Positions 23,071-33,868 of a DNA stretch of 55,134 bases are shown here, piece by piece. The translations under genes were made by a program, and so were the position numbers. The notes under the pieces were generated by a model, which did not search any database, was not told the DNA's origin, and saw only the letters and a program-made list of their open reading frames with translations. The stretch's first letter is position 1. Each line of letters opens with the position of its first letter. The DNA comes from Tieghemiomyces parasiticus. Its lineage: Eukaryota > Kickxellomycota > Dimargaritomycetes > Dimargaritales > Dimargaritaceae. The stretch is from contig JANBPT010000216.1 in assembly GCA_027575765.1 (NCBI GenBank), positions 1 through 55,134 of the forward strand, written 5' to 3'.

Positions 23071-24499
23071 CGTGGCGGTGGCGGTGGTGAAGCGTGGTGT
23101 GAAGCTCTTGCACGAGGAGAGAGGTCAAGCGAAATGAGGGCGGTTGAAGGAGTTCGTGAAGGGCGTAGACTAAGGTAAAGAAAAAAAAAGAAGAAGAGAA
23201 AAAGAAAAAGAAACAGACAGCAGTCCTTTTGTAGTGAGTAGGTTAGGCGGGCAGTCCCTTCCCGGGCGCTCCAGGGGCGGGCCGTTGATGGCGAAACGGC
23301 GTCTGACCGAGTAGCCCAACTCCGTTGTTGATGCCTTCCATATTAGGAAGGTAATTTTCAGGGGGTATCGACACGAGCGGGCCGCTGGTTGGCTACTGGC
23401 TAAACGTGGTGCAGCCCTCGTGCATACTGTTCACAGTCAGCCCGCCTTCCGCTCCCACCTTCCTCCCTCCCCTCTACCATTTATCTAATCTCTTGCCCCC
23501 CCCAGGCTTCCCTTTAGCAATCCCATAATTCACCTATCCTAGCGTGGCTTGGCCGCTCATTGCCCTGGCTGCCCTATTGATGACAATTCCTCATGCGTGC
23601 TCCTTGCCTGCAACCAAGTAGCAGCCTAGCCCTGCCTCGTTCGGTGCCATCATTTAGATGGGCAGGGCTGCCGCTGTTACGGAATTAAAAGAAGAATAAA
23701 GCACCCTTTGAATACACTGTCAAGCTAGACTCTGCTGCCTTGTGCGACACCACAATTTGCAAGTGTGTTATCGGTTAACGTATATTACAAGATCGTCCCT
23801 TTGTCAGGCTAAACTATCCGTCACATACAGTTGGTGAAACTGGTATAAACCATTTGAAAATCTGACCATCCTTCTTTTCACAACTCGGATAATATTTTTA
23901 CCTCTTCATAGCGGCTTGTGGTGCCCAAAAACCTACACTAGGCTAGTACAGGTGGGCACCATTCTTTATCTCCAACGCTTGCACGCCACCATACAACCAG
24001 CCGTCCGGCCCGCATGATCCTCCCATGCATCGCCTCGCGAACTCACACTACTAATTTACGACCTCACAAACCTGTAAGCCTTCCGGAACTACCTCCGAAA
24101 CTATGACCCCTCGCAACCAAACTTGCTATATGAACCACCGAGTTCACTTCGATGAACGCGGCCTCCGTTTCGTCACCTACACGTTTTATTGCTTGACAGT
24201 GTGTAGCACTCGCCACCTACGGATGGCCCTTACTCCTACACTTTACTTCAATAAACTCTCCGCTATGACCTTTGCCCTCATTGCAAACTCCGCCAAAGCG
24301 CCAATCGGGCCCATTTCGACCCCTACATCCACTAGCCCCTTTAGCGACACCACACGACTTCTAAAGCCTCATCCCCCACCCCACCCAAATTTACCGGCCG
24401 TTGTGTGCGGGTCCTCACGTATTATTTTTATTACGAGGGCCGCAAGGCAGATTCGGGTTTATCCGAGCTTACTGACGTTCAGGGCTTGACTGCCTCATG
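23071..24499. other. intergenic, 5' side of the coiled-coil gene
   Basis: It holds an A/G-rich tract (about 23176-23213), which is CT-rich in the sense of the minus-strand gene and sits in its promoter/leader. The rest has short frames only. The left inverted repeat of the mariner relic should lie near the right end but I could not see one. Confidence 0.45.
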
Positions 24500-25430
24500 C
24501 CTTGCTATCAACAATAAAATGGCTAGCTCGCTTTTGCGCAGGCCTCTACTCCTTCAAGATGAGCCTTGGTTTGGTCGCCCATCAAATAACGTTGGCAAAC
24601 TTTGCAGAGCCATAACCCTTAACTTGTTGGACCCTGACCCTTGCCTAACCACCGAATACTTAGCCTTTGCCTGCCAAGCTTCCCTGCTACCATACACGGC
24701 TTCGTGCACAGGGATTTGGGGTTGCACAGCCACTTCAATCGTTGGGTCCCCCATGACCTCACCGGTGACCAACGCCACCAATGGGTGTGTTTTGCCTCCG
24801 ATTTTCTGGAGGTGTTTGGTGGGGCCATTGACTAACCGTTAGACTCCATTGTCACAGGTGGCGAGGCTTGGGTGTATCTTTATGATCCCCCTGCTGGCTC
24901 TAGCTGCCTGAGGTGGTGCCCTAAAGGTGGCCCTGTCCCAGCTCTGACCCGCCGGAGTCGTGCCATACCCAAGGTGTTGCTGACCTTTTTTATTTTACCA
25001 GTCGCGGCCTATTACACCGGAGTGTCAAGCCCCCTGAGTGTCAAGGCCTCCACTGATCACTACGTAACGTACAGACTTGAACCCATGCTCCATGCCCGGG
25101 CAAAGGCGTGCAGATGTCTGGTCTGTCATTCTTCTGTAGCTCTACCATGATAATGCACCACCGCATCACGCCATAACCACCCATTCCTACATATCAGATA
25201 CTGGAGTCAAACTTACAACAGTCTCTCCCTACCATCCTGATCTAGCCCCTTGCGACTTCTGACTGATCAGGTATATCAAATAATGGCTGAGGGGTAAGAG
25301 ACTCGCCCCGGCGGAGGCCATTGTGGATGCTTGACACTCGGAGCTAGTTACGCTCCAGCCAAGTAACTATAGAGTCTGCTTTGATTTCTGACAAGGACGA
25401 GCTCGCCGAGCTGTACAAAGTGATAACCAT
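24500..25430 (+). pseudogene. degenerate mariner-type (DD34D) transposase relic
   Basis: Translation in alternating frames recovers ordered blocks of a mariner transposase. Near 24558: DEPWFGRPS and LLDPDPCLTTEYLA (the GRPS linker and second helix-turn-helix). Near 24722-24780: HFNRWVPHDLT (the WVPHxL motif). Near 24849: SIVTGGEAWVYLYDPP (first catalytic block, with Gly where Asp is expected). Near 25140: LYHDNAPPHHA (second Asp). Near 25230: YHPDLAPCDF (third Asp). Then IKxWLRGKRLAPAEAIVDA at the C-terminus. In-frame stops occur before the first catalytic block, after CDF and within the C-terminal block, and at least two frame changes are needed. It is therefore dead. I did not find terminal inverted repeats, so the element edges are unknown. 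Confidence 0.85.
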
Positions 25431-25952
25431 TATTTTACATAAGCACCATTCATCTTTCCATTACCGCGAGCTTTATGACATACCTTAATAGTAGCCCTCA
25501 ATCTTTTTGAGACCGCCACCTTACATATCCCTCACTTGTAGTCCATGCCCCAAAACGATTACGAGATTAAGCTCGCACGTTGTTACTATAGCTATGACTT
25601 ATCAATACTGGCTGGTCCATTGTTCCTCCCATCAGCTGCGCTTACTTGCCCGTCCCACTGTACCCCTTCGGCTCCCTTGGCAGTATTTCTACTTTCATCC
25701 GTTATCATTGCCCCCCCCCTTGTCTTTAGCACTGCCATAAATACTAGAACTTCCGCACAATAGCGTTCCACCCTTCTCCCAACCACATCTCTCGACACGC
25801 TTGACCTTTTCTACCAACTTTGGCCATTCCCGGCCCCAGTTTCCCATTGCCGTACTAGCAGCCTTGGTTAATCACCGCCCCCTTCCCCAGCTCCTCTTCC
25901 GCCATTATAATCACGTGACTTTTTCTCTTCGTCATTCCGGACAGTCGAAATC
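25431..25952. other. promoter region of MATE transporter 1
   Basis: Spacer between the mariner relic and the first MATE gene. It becomes CT-rich toward the start codon and carries TATAA next to CACGTG about 35-45 bp upstream of the ATG. No gene was seen. Confidence 0.5.
25907..25917 (+). promoter_or_regulatory. ATAA plus CACGTG (E-box) before MATE 1
   Basis: The palindromic CACGTG at 25912-25917 is the core site of fungal bHLH factors (Cbf1/Pho4 type). It directly follows an ATTATAA sequence, 36 bp before the ATG at 25953. One palindromic hexamer near a start can be chance. Confidence 0.3.
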
Positions 25953-27608
25953 ATGGCATCTGCCCGCCACCTAAGGAAACCCTCCGACGGCAGTCAGAGT
26001 GACCGGGGTTCCTTCATTGGGTCGTCACATGGGGAAGTAGCCGCGCCTCCCGGTACGAATGATCAATACTACACTCTCCCGAACGTCGCACACACAATGG
26101 TCACCACCCCCGGGGTGTCACCCAACACCGCTGCCTCATTCACCACCGAGCGTACGGCTCTACTTTCGATTACCTCAGGTCGGCTCGAAGTTGACGCCCC
26201 CGAGCGGTGGACATGGCGCGATCTAAATAGGGAAGTACTGGTCCTCGGCTGGCTGGGCACGCCCGTTACCGTGGCCTCGGCCCTTCAACTCTTGAAAATT
26301 GTGATACCCGGCATGATACTGGGCCGACTCGGTACCGACGCTATCGGCGCTTCAGCGCTAGCCAGCAGCGTGGCCTCGTTCACCGCTGCCGCTCCCCTCC
26401 TGGGGCTACTCTATGCGCTCGACACTTTGTGCAGCCAAGCCTCCACGGGCTCTTCCCGACCGGGGCTCTCCGGTATCTACCTCCAGCGGTGCGTTCTGCT
26501 CTGCCTTGCGGCGTTCCTACCGGCCGCCATCCTGTGGTGGAATATCCACCCGGTGCTTATCTATCTGAAGCAAGACCCGGTCATCGCCGCCATGGCCTCC
26601 CGCTACCTCCGCTACGAGATCTTTTCGTTCTTTTTCAAAGCGGTGTTTGAGTCTACCAAGAAGTTCTTCATTGCTCAGGGTTTCCACCATGCCATCTCGC
26701 TCGTCCAGATCATGAGTATTCCCATGCTTGTAGTTTTTATCTACTTTCTAACCATTTACCCGACCACCTCCATCGGGTTCGTCGGCGTACCGGCCAGCGT
26801 CGCTCTATCCTACGTGATGTCTTCGCTCATGGCATTCGCGTGGCTCAAGGCGTTCGGTGCTTCCCGTGGCTGGGCTGGGTTGTCCTGGGAAGCCTTTCGT
26901 GGGTGGGATCGTATGGCCCGCTTGTCTATCCCTGGTTTCCTAGTGGCCGGCACTAAAACCATGGCATTTGACATGCTGGTCGTGGCCACCTCCTACCTAA
27001 GCCCCGCCACCCTGGCTGCCCAGGCCATTATCATGATGACCATCCAATGCGCCGGAACCGTCTTGCTTGGTCTCTCTGCTGTCGCAGCCAACCGCGTGGG
27101 TAACCTACTGGGCCTGGTCCAGCCCCATCGCGCCCGTAACGCCGCCTACGCGGCCGTGCTGTGCGGGACCGGCGTTGGTATGATATTTGCGGTGGCACTG
27201 TTGGTCGTACGGCACCGGTGGAGCTACGTGTTCAATCCAGACCCTCAGGTCCATGCGATCTTTGTGCGTATGGTGCCTACCCTGGCGGCCCTTATCGTCA
27301 TCATGGTACTGGCATCATTCGCCAACGCGATCCTACGCGGCCAGGGGCGGCCGAAAATCGGTGCTTACATTAACATGGCCACCTACTACCTCGTGGGGGC
27401 CCCTGTCGGTTTCCTCACGTTCCATTACACCGCGGCGGGTATAATGGGGCTCTGGATGGCTCTGTTCTTGGCCATGAGTCTTAGTACCATTGGGCAGCTC
27501 TATTTCGTACTTGGTTCTGACTGGCCTGATGAGGTCGCGAGGTGCAAGGCCAGGTTGTCCCATGATGAGCACCGCGCTAACTCTGCCTCGGATATTACCC
27601 CTGTGTAG
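25953..27608 (+). CDS. MATE-family efflux transporter 1
   Basis: Single-exon gene for 551 residues, a multidrug and toxin extrusion (MATE) protein of the fungal ERC1-like type. MATE proteins expel cationic drugs or metabolites using H+ or Na+ gradients at the vacuole or plasma membrane. About 75-100 polar residues at the N-terminus precede twelve hydrophobic segments arranged as two similar halves. Visible family blocks include LKIVIPGMILGRLGTDAIGA in helix 1-2, the ALDTLCSQASTG motif in the first half, FHHAISLVQIM and YPTTSIGFVGVPASVALSY at mid-protein, and AANRVGNLLGLVQPHRARNAAY in the second half. It is a tandem paralog of the gene 2.2 kb downstream, in the same orientation, and shares an almost identical DNA tract with it near 26421-26580. 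Confidence 0.93.
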   Translation: MASARHLRKPSDGSQSDRGSFIGSSHGEVAAPPGTNDQYYTLPNVAHTMVTTPGVSPNTAASFTTERTALLSITSGRLEVDAPERWTWRDLNREVLVLGWLGTPVTVASALQLLKIVIPGMILGRLGTDAIGASALASSVASFTAAAPLLGLLYALDTLCSQASTGSSRPGLSGIYLQRCVLLCLAAFLPAAILWWNIHPVLIYLKQDPVIAAMASRYLRYEIFSFFFKAVFESTKKFFIAQGFHHAISLVQIMSIPMLVVFIYFLTIYPTTSIGFVGVPASVALSYVMSSLMAFAWLKAFGASRGWAGLSWEAFRGWDRMARLSIPGFLVAGTKTMAFDMLVVATSYLSPATLAAQAIIMMTIQCAGTVLLGLSAVAANRVGNLLGLVQPHRARNAAYAAVLCGTGVGMIFAVALLVVRHRWSYVFNPDPQVHAIFVRMVPTLAALIVIMVLASFANAILRGQGRPKIGAYINMATYYLVGAPVGFLTFHYTAAGIMGLWMALFLAMSLSTIGQLYFVLGSDWPDEVARCKARLSHDEHRANSASDITPV

Positions 27609-29821
27609 ACCGCTCCCCTCCGACCCCGTCTCTGTTAATTATAAAATGTGTAAATAATGATCGTTCGGATTCGTAACCTTCATGTGGCCATCGAAAAGGG
27701 AGTGTTACCTTAGATAGGTAGGCCAAGAGGTGCCGTTAGTTGAATAACCTCAGCGCTCAGATGGATGGTGTTCACTAATTCGCCACTCCTCTGTACCGCC
27801 GTCCACGCTGGCAGCCGGATTTTGTTACCGATATGCAACGGCTCAACCCATGGCCTTTGGTCAAGGGCAGAAAACTTCGGCTACCTATCTGGTTGTATTT
27901 AGATGTCACACGCGGCCCCCATTGACAGCTGTATGCCCCTTTTCTTTTCTTTTTTACCAGCCAGGGGTATCTGCCGATGACCGATGACCCCTGCCCCGCA
28001 TAAGACTGGGGCACGCCACATAGCACGCAACGTAGCAGCCCAGGATCCTGATGTTTTCTCCCAACCCTAGACCACAAAGACAGAGACTACCATGCATCAG
28101 CTCGGGTAATTCGGTAGAGAATTCGTCGACCTAAGGCAATTCGCGATATCGTACCTCATACTACAGTCCCAACGCGTTACGAGGCGGAGGGAAGTGGCGT
28201 GCAATGGTGGAAAACCGATAGTGTGCTAATGACCTTGAACGCATTCCAGGTACGCTGTAATTAGTGTCATAATCCCAACCCGGGTCGAATGCCAGGGTGG
28301 GGAGCTGAACGATACTGGCGGGAGAGGTCTTAGGTCGGAGGAAAGATAGTAGACGGTGGCTTGGTTGTTGTCAACATATTTATTTTTCCAATGGGAAGGT
28401 ATTCCATTAAAGGTTAAGCGCCGCCTCACTCCTGGATCTACCTGGAACCGCCTTGGGTCCTCTCGCATCTACCGACCCCCCCAATCGTATTGGGAGTAGC
28501 CGTAAATGAATATCCATTTACCCCACCTCCCATTGCCGATCCCCTGCCGTCATTAGCCGGTCAAGCTGGATGCAAGGCCGCATTCCTGGTGCTTATAGCC
28601 AGGGTACCCATGGGTCACCTTTCCTGGACAATAGGCCCTGTGTGCACCTTTCTCGGCCCCACAGTTTCCAGGCACTAAGCGAAGTATTTTTCCGACCGTT
28701 GAGGACGGTCTAATCCAGCTAGGGGTTCCCTAGTGGTGTTAACACGCTACCTCTGCTTCCCCACACCTCCTCGTTCGAGAGAGATTGTTGGGCAACTTTA
28801 GTAGACCAATTCTTTCCCAAACCCAATGCAGGTAGGGTTGCGGCAACTATCCCAGTTCACAGTGTCGTTGACAAGGTGGGGGGGGATGCGTGTCCGAGAA
28901 TGGCCCATCGGAACGATGAAAGGCTCATCAGGGACGAAAGTAGGTGAAATACAGCATACTAAACCCTCGAAAGTCAGGTGGGTTCCACATTGCGATCAAG
29001 TGAGGGTGCTATCCCACCATTTCCCTTGGCAGCGCTATGTCATTTCGGGTATCATACGACACCGATAATAATAAATTGAACCCCCCTCCCTTGACACGGC
29101 ATTTGTTATTTTTGACATAAGCAAACTTCATTGTGAGGAGGCCGAAAGGGCAAGGCGGTTTGTCCTCCCCGTCCCCATCCCTCATCACCCGACCAAGGCG
29201 ATACTCAGTTCTCCGTAGGGTTGACTTGAAGGGGGGACATGTGTCCTATTGGTATGCTTACAATGTGGAGGGTTGTCACAGGAGGAGCTTTGGTGTGGTC
29301 GTAGGCCACCTATCACCTCGACCGCTGTGGGTTACATCTTTTCATTTGATCCGAGGTGGGAGCTGGCCTGCTGACACTCTCCACGCACATCTGGGTTCCC
29401 TGCGTGCGGCCCCTTCCCCTGCCTCTTGGGCCCAGGCGGACTTATAAAAACGACTCCTAGGCCCTTTACTCCCCTGGTCCTGACACCCCTTTCCTTTCGT
29501 CTAGATCAACACCCCCACGGTTACCTACGCTTACCTCACGTAGAGAGCCTATACAACTGAAACCTACACTCGCTAAATGTGCTGTTCGGTAATCCTATAC
29601 CTCCCGTACCGTATAATACTGAGACCGCTTCCACACGATTGGAGATTATTTTCATTATCCCCACAGTCCCACGCCACCATTTACATATATCTATATTTTT
29701 CTACCTGGATTACTTGTGCTACTCACCTTACTCCAACCTCATTTCGTTTCGCCCCTACTCCGCTGGCTGCCGCCCAAACGCCGCCCTTTTCACAGCAAGC
29801 CCAGCTTGCTCACCATTGGGC
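27609..29821. other. spacer between the two MATE genes
   Basis: No recognisable gene in 2.2 kb. The right end holds a TATAAAAA element (29443-29450). From 29579 to 29821 there is an open frame that joins the MATE 2 frame but does not resemble the N-terminus of MATE 1. Confidence 0.5.
29443..29450 (+). promoter_or_regulatory. TATA box of MATE transporter 2
   Basis: TATAAAAA about 380 bp upstream of the preferred start (29822) and about 135 bp upstream of the alternative start at 29579. The spacing leaves the longer protein form possible. Confidence 0.45.
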
Positions 29822-31498
29822 ATGTCGGGCCACAAGGCGTCTTCCAGCTTGACTCGACGCCACTCCGAATGCAGTCAGAGCGGCTCCGAAGTGTCTACCC
29901 TGTACGTAGTGTCCGAAGATTTTCTCGGGCCATCTGCTGCCAAGTCCTCGGGTATCAGTCTCCTGGGAAACGACGGTGTTCTCGGCCTCGCTCCCGCCGT
30001 AGTCAGCAGTTGTCTTCCTGCTGACCAGTCCGCCACCGAGCGTACGGCCCTGCTTTCCGCCTCCTCGGACGAGTTAACATTTGATGCCCCCGAGAAGTGG
30101 ACATGGTGGGACCTCGGTAGAGAGGCCGTGGTCCTTGGCTGGTTAGGCGCACCGATGTCTGTATCCTACGCCTCCAAAATCCTCGAAATTTTGGTACCCG
30201 GTATGGTACTGGGCCGACTCGGCACGAAAGCCATCGTCACTTGGGCGCTGTCCAACAGCATTGCCTCGTTCACTGCCACCGGTCCCCTCTTGGGGCTCCT
30301 GTCAGCGCTCGATACTCTGTGCAGCCAGGCCTCTACGGGCTCTTCCCGACCGGGGCTCTCCGGTATCTACCTCCAGCGGTGCGTTCTGCTCTGTCTTGTG
30401 GCGTTCCTGCCGTCCGCCATCCTATGGTGGAATATCCACCCGGTGCTTATCTATCTCAAGCAAGACCCGGCTATTATCAGTATGATCACCCGCTACCTCC
30501 GCTACGAGTCCATCTGCTTCTTATTCACCATTATGTTTGAGGCCGTCAAGAAGTTCTTTATCGCCCAGGGTTTCCACTACGCCATCTCACTCATACAGAC
30601 GCTGAATACTCCAGTGAACTTGGTGTGCACCTACGTCCTGGTCGTCCACCCGACCACCTCGATCGGGATCGTCGGTATTCCTGCGAGCATCGCTATTGCC
30701 AACGCTCTGGGTTTCCTGATGGCTATCGTGTGGTTTAAGGCCCATGGTGGCTCCCGCGGCTGGACCGGTCTGTCCTGGGACGCCTTCCGCGGCTGGAGGC
30801 AAGTGGCGCGTTTGGCCATACCAGGGGCCTTCATGACCAGTTCGGATGTGGTGGTGCTCAGCCTGATGACTATGGCAGCTTCGCTACTAGGCCCCGTAAC
30901 CTTGGCCTCCCACGCGGTTGCCAAGATGACTATGGAAATGCTCGGGATTGTACAGCTTGGGCTCATCACCGTGACAGCCAACCGTGTGGGTAACCTGCTG
31001 GGGCTGGCCCAGCCCCACCGCGCCCGCAACACTGCCTACGCCGCCCTCCTTGGGGGGATGGGCATTAGTGTTGGATTGGCGACTCTTTTTTATACCCTAC
31101 GTCACAAGTGGAGCTACATCTTCAATCCGGATCCCCAGGTCAATGCCGTTGTGCAGCACTTGGTTCCTATCCTGGCCGTGAACCTTATATTCCTGGTACT
31201 GGCTTTGTTGTCTAAGGCCGTACTAGGCGGTCAAGGACGGCCCAAGATCGGTGCCTACATGCACTTGGTGGTATATTACTTGGCCGTTATTCCCTTCGGA
31301 CTTTTCACACTGTACTGCACTACCTGGGGTCTCACGGGGCTGTGGACGGCACTCCTTTTAGCGTCAACTCTCATGGCCAGTGGTCTACTGTACTTTGTTC
31401 TACACAGTGACTGGTCCCGCGAGGTCCGCAAGTGTAAGACCCGGCTGGCCCACGACGAGCTCTATAGGCAACCACCCCCTGAGGTGGCCTCCGTCTAG
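29822..31498 (+). CDS. MATE-family efflux transporter 2
   Basis: Single-exon paralog of the upstream MATE gene: 558 residues from ATG 29822. The Ser-rich N-terminus, the APEKWTWWDLGREAVVLGWL block, LDTLCSQASTG, YLRYES, PTTSIGIVGIPASIA, TANRVGNLLGLAQPHRARN and the tail pattern match MATE 1 throughout. This fixes the family and indicates a tandem duplication. Divergence concentrates in helices 7-8 and the C-terminal helices, so substrates may differ. The same frame is open back to 29579 and would add 81 residues, but those residues do not match MATE 1, so I start at 29822. It lies 777 bp upstream of the MFS exporter in the same orientation. Confidence 0.92.
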   Translation: MSGHKASSSLTRRHSECSQSGSEVSTLYVVSEDFLGPSAAKSSGISLLGNDGVLGLAPAVVSSCLPADQSATERTALLSASSDELTFDAPEKWTWWDLGREAVVLGWLGAPMSVSYASKILEILVPGMVLGRLGTKAIVTWALSNSIASFTATGPLLGLLSALDTLCSQASTGSSRPGLSGIYLQRCVLLCLVAFLPSAILWWNIHPVLIYLKQDPAIISMITRYLRYESICFLFTIMFEAVKKFFIAQGFHYAISLIQTLNTPVNLVCTYVLVVHPTTSIGIVGIPASIAIANALGFLMAIVWFKAHGGSRGWTGLSWDAFRGWRQVARLAIPGAFMTSSDVVVLSLMTMAASLLGPVTLASHAVAKMTMEMLGIVQLGLITVTANRVGNLLGLAQPHRARNTAYAALLGGMGISVGLATLFYTLRHKWSYIFNPDPQVNAVVQHLVPILAVNLIFLVLALLSKAVLGGQGRPKIGAYMHLVVYYLAVIPFGLFTLYCTTWGLTGLWTALLLASTLMASGLLYFVLHSDWSREVRKCKTRLAHDELYRQPPPEVASV

Positions 31499-32275
31499 AC
31501 CGACGCCACCCTGATTAGACTTGGTGGGGCTCGGCGCAGGCCGTCCCATGGTACATGCGCCGGCTCACAGTTTACATATGTATATTATCTCTGTATCCTC
31601 TCGTTCCCATCCTGCCAAACAAGGTCCGCATATCTATATTTACTATCTGTATAATGAATTATCTATTCCAGATTGTCCGGTAACACGGACAGGCTGCCAC
31701 CCAGTCCTGCGGGTTTCCAATACGTGAGGGCATGAGCAGCTACAACTGCAGTACAGGCTCTGCGAGAAAAAACTCGCCACGACGCCAACCTGCGGCATTA
31801 CTGCCGGCATTAGCGTAGACAGGGAAGGCGACACGGGCCCTTCATTACGATGACAACCGGAGTGTATGTGGATCTAGTAAAGGGTGATATACCGCCGGGA
31901 GAGACATGATCTGGGTCAAAGACTATCAAACGAGTCGGCGACAACCCTGCCCCTACCGCTGCTGGTGTCGCGGTAGTCCTAAGCCGCATCTTTTGCAAGG
32001 GGATTATGTGTAGCCTCTGGTCCATTGCATCATTCCACTATCGGCGGCGATATTGCAAGTGATATATGTTAACCCCATAGGTCTCCGAAGGTCCATGTTG
32101 TTATTTTGTACCATGGTTCGAACAGAACCCTTAGACTATTAATACTGCCTGTCTGCCCTTCCTGGAACGTTCACATGGCTCAATACTACACGTTCTGCTT
32201 CCAGGGCCCGGATATCCTCAACCTCGGAATCTGTACTTCCCAGAAACCCACACCACACTTACCCAATTCCTAGAT
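31499..32275. other. spacer between MATE 2 and the MFS exporter
   Basis: It should contain the MATE 2 3' UTR and the MFS promoter. Only short frames were seen, with no RNA gene or repeat. Confidence 0.5.
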
Positions 32276-33868
32276 ATGGTCCCGCCTCATGCTGCACAGA
32301 CGGCCCCCCTCGGTACCGCTGTCATTGCCCAAGAAGCCGAGCGCAGCGTGGAGATGTCGAACAGTAAGCTTGCTGTGCCACCCGTCGCATCAAACAGCAC
32401 CCTCAACCACCTTCCATCGATCGGGCCTCCTTCTGACTTGCCGTACTCGCCCTTCTCGCCGGCCTGGAAACGCATCATTGTTGCCCTGAGTGGTGTGGCG
32501 GGGATCCTAGCCACCTTTGCCACCACCGTGCTCCTACCGGCTATTCCGAGTATCGCCCAGGACCTCGAAAGTACCGTGTCCCGTATCAACCTGACCGTTT
32601 CGGTGTTCCTCATCGGCCAGGGCGTAGCCCCTATCCTCTGGGGCCCACTCGCCGACCAGTTCGGGCGGCGCTACGCCTACTCATTCGGCTGTCTCGTCTG
32701 CACGTTAGCGTCCGCCGGGTGTGCCCTGGCGCGCACGGATTCCCTGCTTCTAGGCATGCGATTTCTACAAGCCTTCGGCTCCTCAGCCACCCTGGTCACC
32801 ACGGCTGGAACGATCAGCGATCTCTACGAACCGGCGCAGAGGGGTCGGGCGCTAGGCCTATGCTACAGCACCCAAATGTTCGGGCCTGTGCTGGGCACCA
32901 TTTTCGGTGGATTAATCACCACCGGGTGGGGTTGGCGATGGACCATGTGGGTTACCACTATATTGAGCGCAAGCTTCTTCATCGCCCTCACCCTCTTCTT
33001 GCCCGAAACCCACCGGGCTACGGTAGCCCGTCAACGCCGTCTCGCACTGAAGGACCTACCCCCTGATCTCCACCTTCGACCACGCCCCACGATTTCACTT
33101 GCACAGACCAACCCGTTCGCGCTCTTTTCTGCCCTCCGGCTCAAATACGTTAGCGTTCCAGTCATTTGTACCACGCTGCTATTTAATTCGTTCTTTGCGG
33201 CCAATACCGTCATGACCACCGTCCTGTCCAATGACTACGACTATTCGGCCTCGGTCATCGGCCTGTGCTATATCCCCTTCGGTGTGGGCTGTATCGTTGG
33301 AGCCTTCGTCGGCGGTATTGTGGCCGATCGCGCCTTTCAGCGCCAGATCCTCCGTATCGATAGGTCGTCGATCAACGGCGATCTCACTGGAGAACAAAGC
33401 AGCCCTTGCGTGGTCAATGGTGACGAAAAACCGCTACCTACAAACAACCCACCGTACGAGGCCCGCCTCCGGTCCGCACCTGGGCTCCTTATCACGTTTT
33501 CCCTAGCGCTCATTGCGTGGGCCTGGACGCTGAACTTCGCCCTGCCCGTGGCAGCCAGTCTCGCCTGCGCGTTCCTCATTGGACTCTGTCTCAATGTGTG
33601 TAACAATGCGCTTCTGACTTACCTGGTTGATATTTTTACGGCCAAGAGTGCCTCCATCAGCTCTGTAGCCAACACCGCCCGGTGTTTCTACTGTGCGCTA
33701 TGGATTAGTTTCATCAATGTCGTGGTCGCGCACTGGGGGGTCGGTTGGGCATTCACTTTCCTGGCCGCTCATACCCTCCTTGGCGCGATTCTGGTCGTTT
33801 TATTATATCGACACGGGGCTACGTGGCGGCTGAAAACCCCACCTACCCCCTACCTGAGTTGGAATTAA
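32276..33868 (+). CDS. DHA1-type MFS drug:proton antiporter
   Basis: Single-exon gene for 530 residues of the 12-helix drug:H+ antiporter family (DHA1, the group with yeast Qdr/Aqr1/Dtr1). After a polar N-terminus of about 60 residues, helix 1 (IVALSGVAGILATFATTVLL) leads to AIPSIAQDLESTVSRINLTVSVF. The MFS motif A follows as GPLADQFGRRYAYSFG between helices 2 and 3. The RFLQAFGSSATLVTTAGTI block covers helix 4, and motif C is the QMFGPVLGTIFGGLI stretch in helix 5. A long polar loop (about 355-400) separates helices 7 and 8. Export of small toxic compounds at the plasma membrane is the family role; the substrate is unknown. It is the third exporter in a row on this strand. An internal Met at 27 is an alternative start. 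Confidence 0.92.
   Translation: MVPPHAAQTAPLGTAVIAQEAERSVEMSNSKLAVPPVASNSTLNHLPSIGPPSDLPYSPFSPAWKRIIVALSGVAGILATFATTVLLPAIPSIAQDLESTVSRINLTVSVFLIGQGVAPILWGPLADQFGRRYAYSFGCLVCTLASAGCALARTDSLLLGMRFLQAFGSSATLVTTAGTISDLYEPAQRGRALGLCYSTQMFGPVLGTIFGGLITTGWGWRWTMWVTTILSASFFIALTLFLPETHRATVARQRRLALKDLPPDLHLRPRPTISLAQTNPFALFSALRLKYVSVPVICTTLLFNSFFAANTVMTTVLSNDYDYSASVIGLCYIPFGVGCIVGAFVGGIVADRAFQRQILRIDRSSINGDLTGEQSSPCVVNGDEKPLPTNNPPYEARLRSAPGLLITFSLALIAWAWTLNFALPVAASLACAFLIGLCLNVCNNALLTYLVDIFTAKSASISSVANTARCFYCALWISFINVVVAHWGVGWAFTFLAAHTLLGAILVVLLYRHGATWRLKTPPTPYLSWN

Noticed and set aside
12640..32120. GGTTCGA-like strings that resemble tRNA B boxes (for example near 12645, 14420 and 32108)
   Set aside because: None has a pairing T stem, and no upstream A box or acceptor stem could be drawn.
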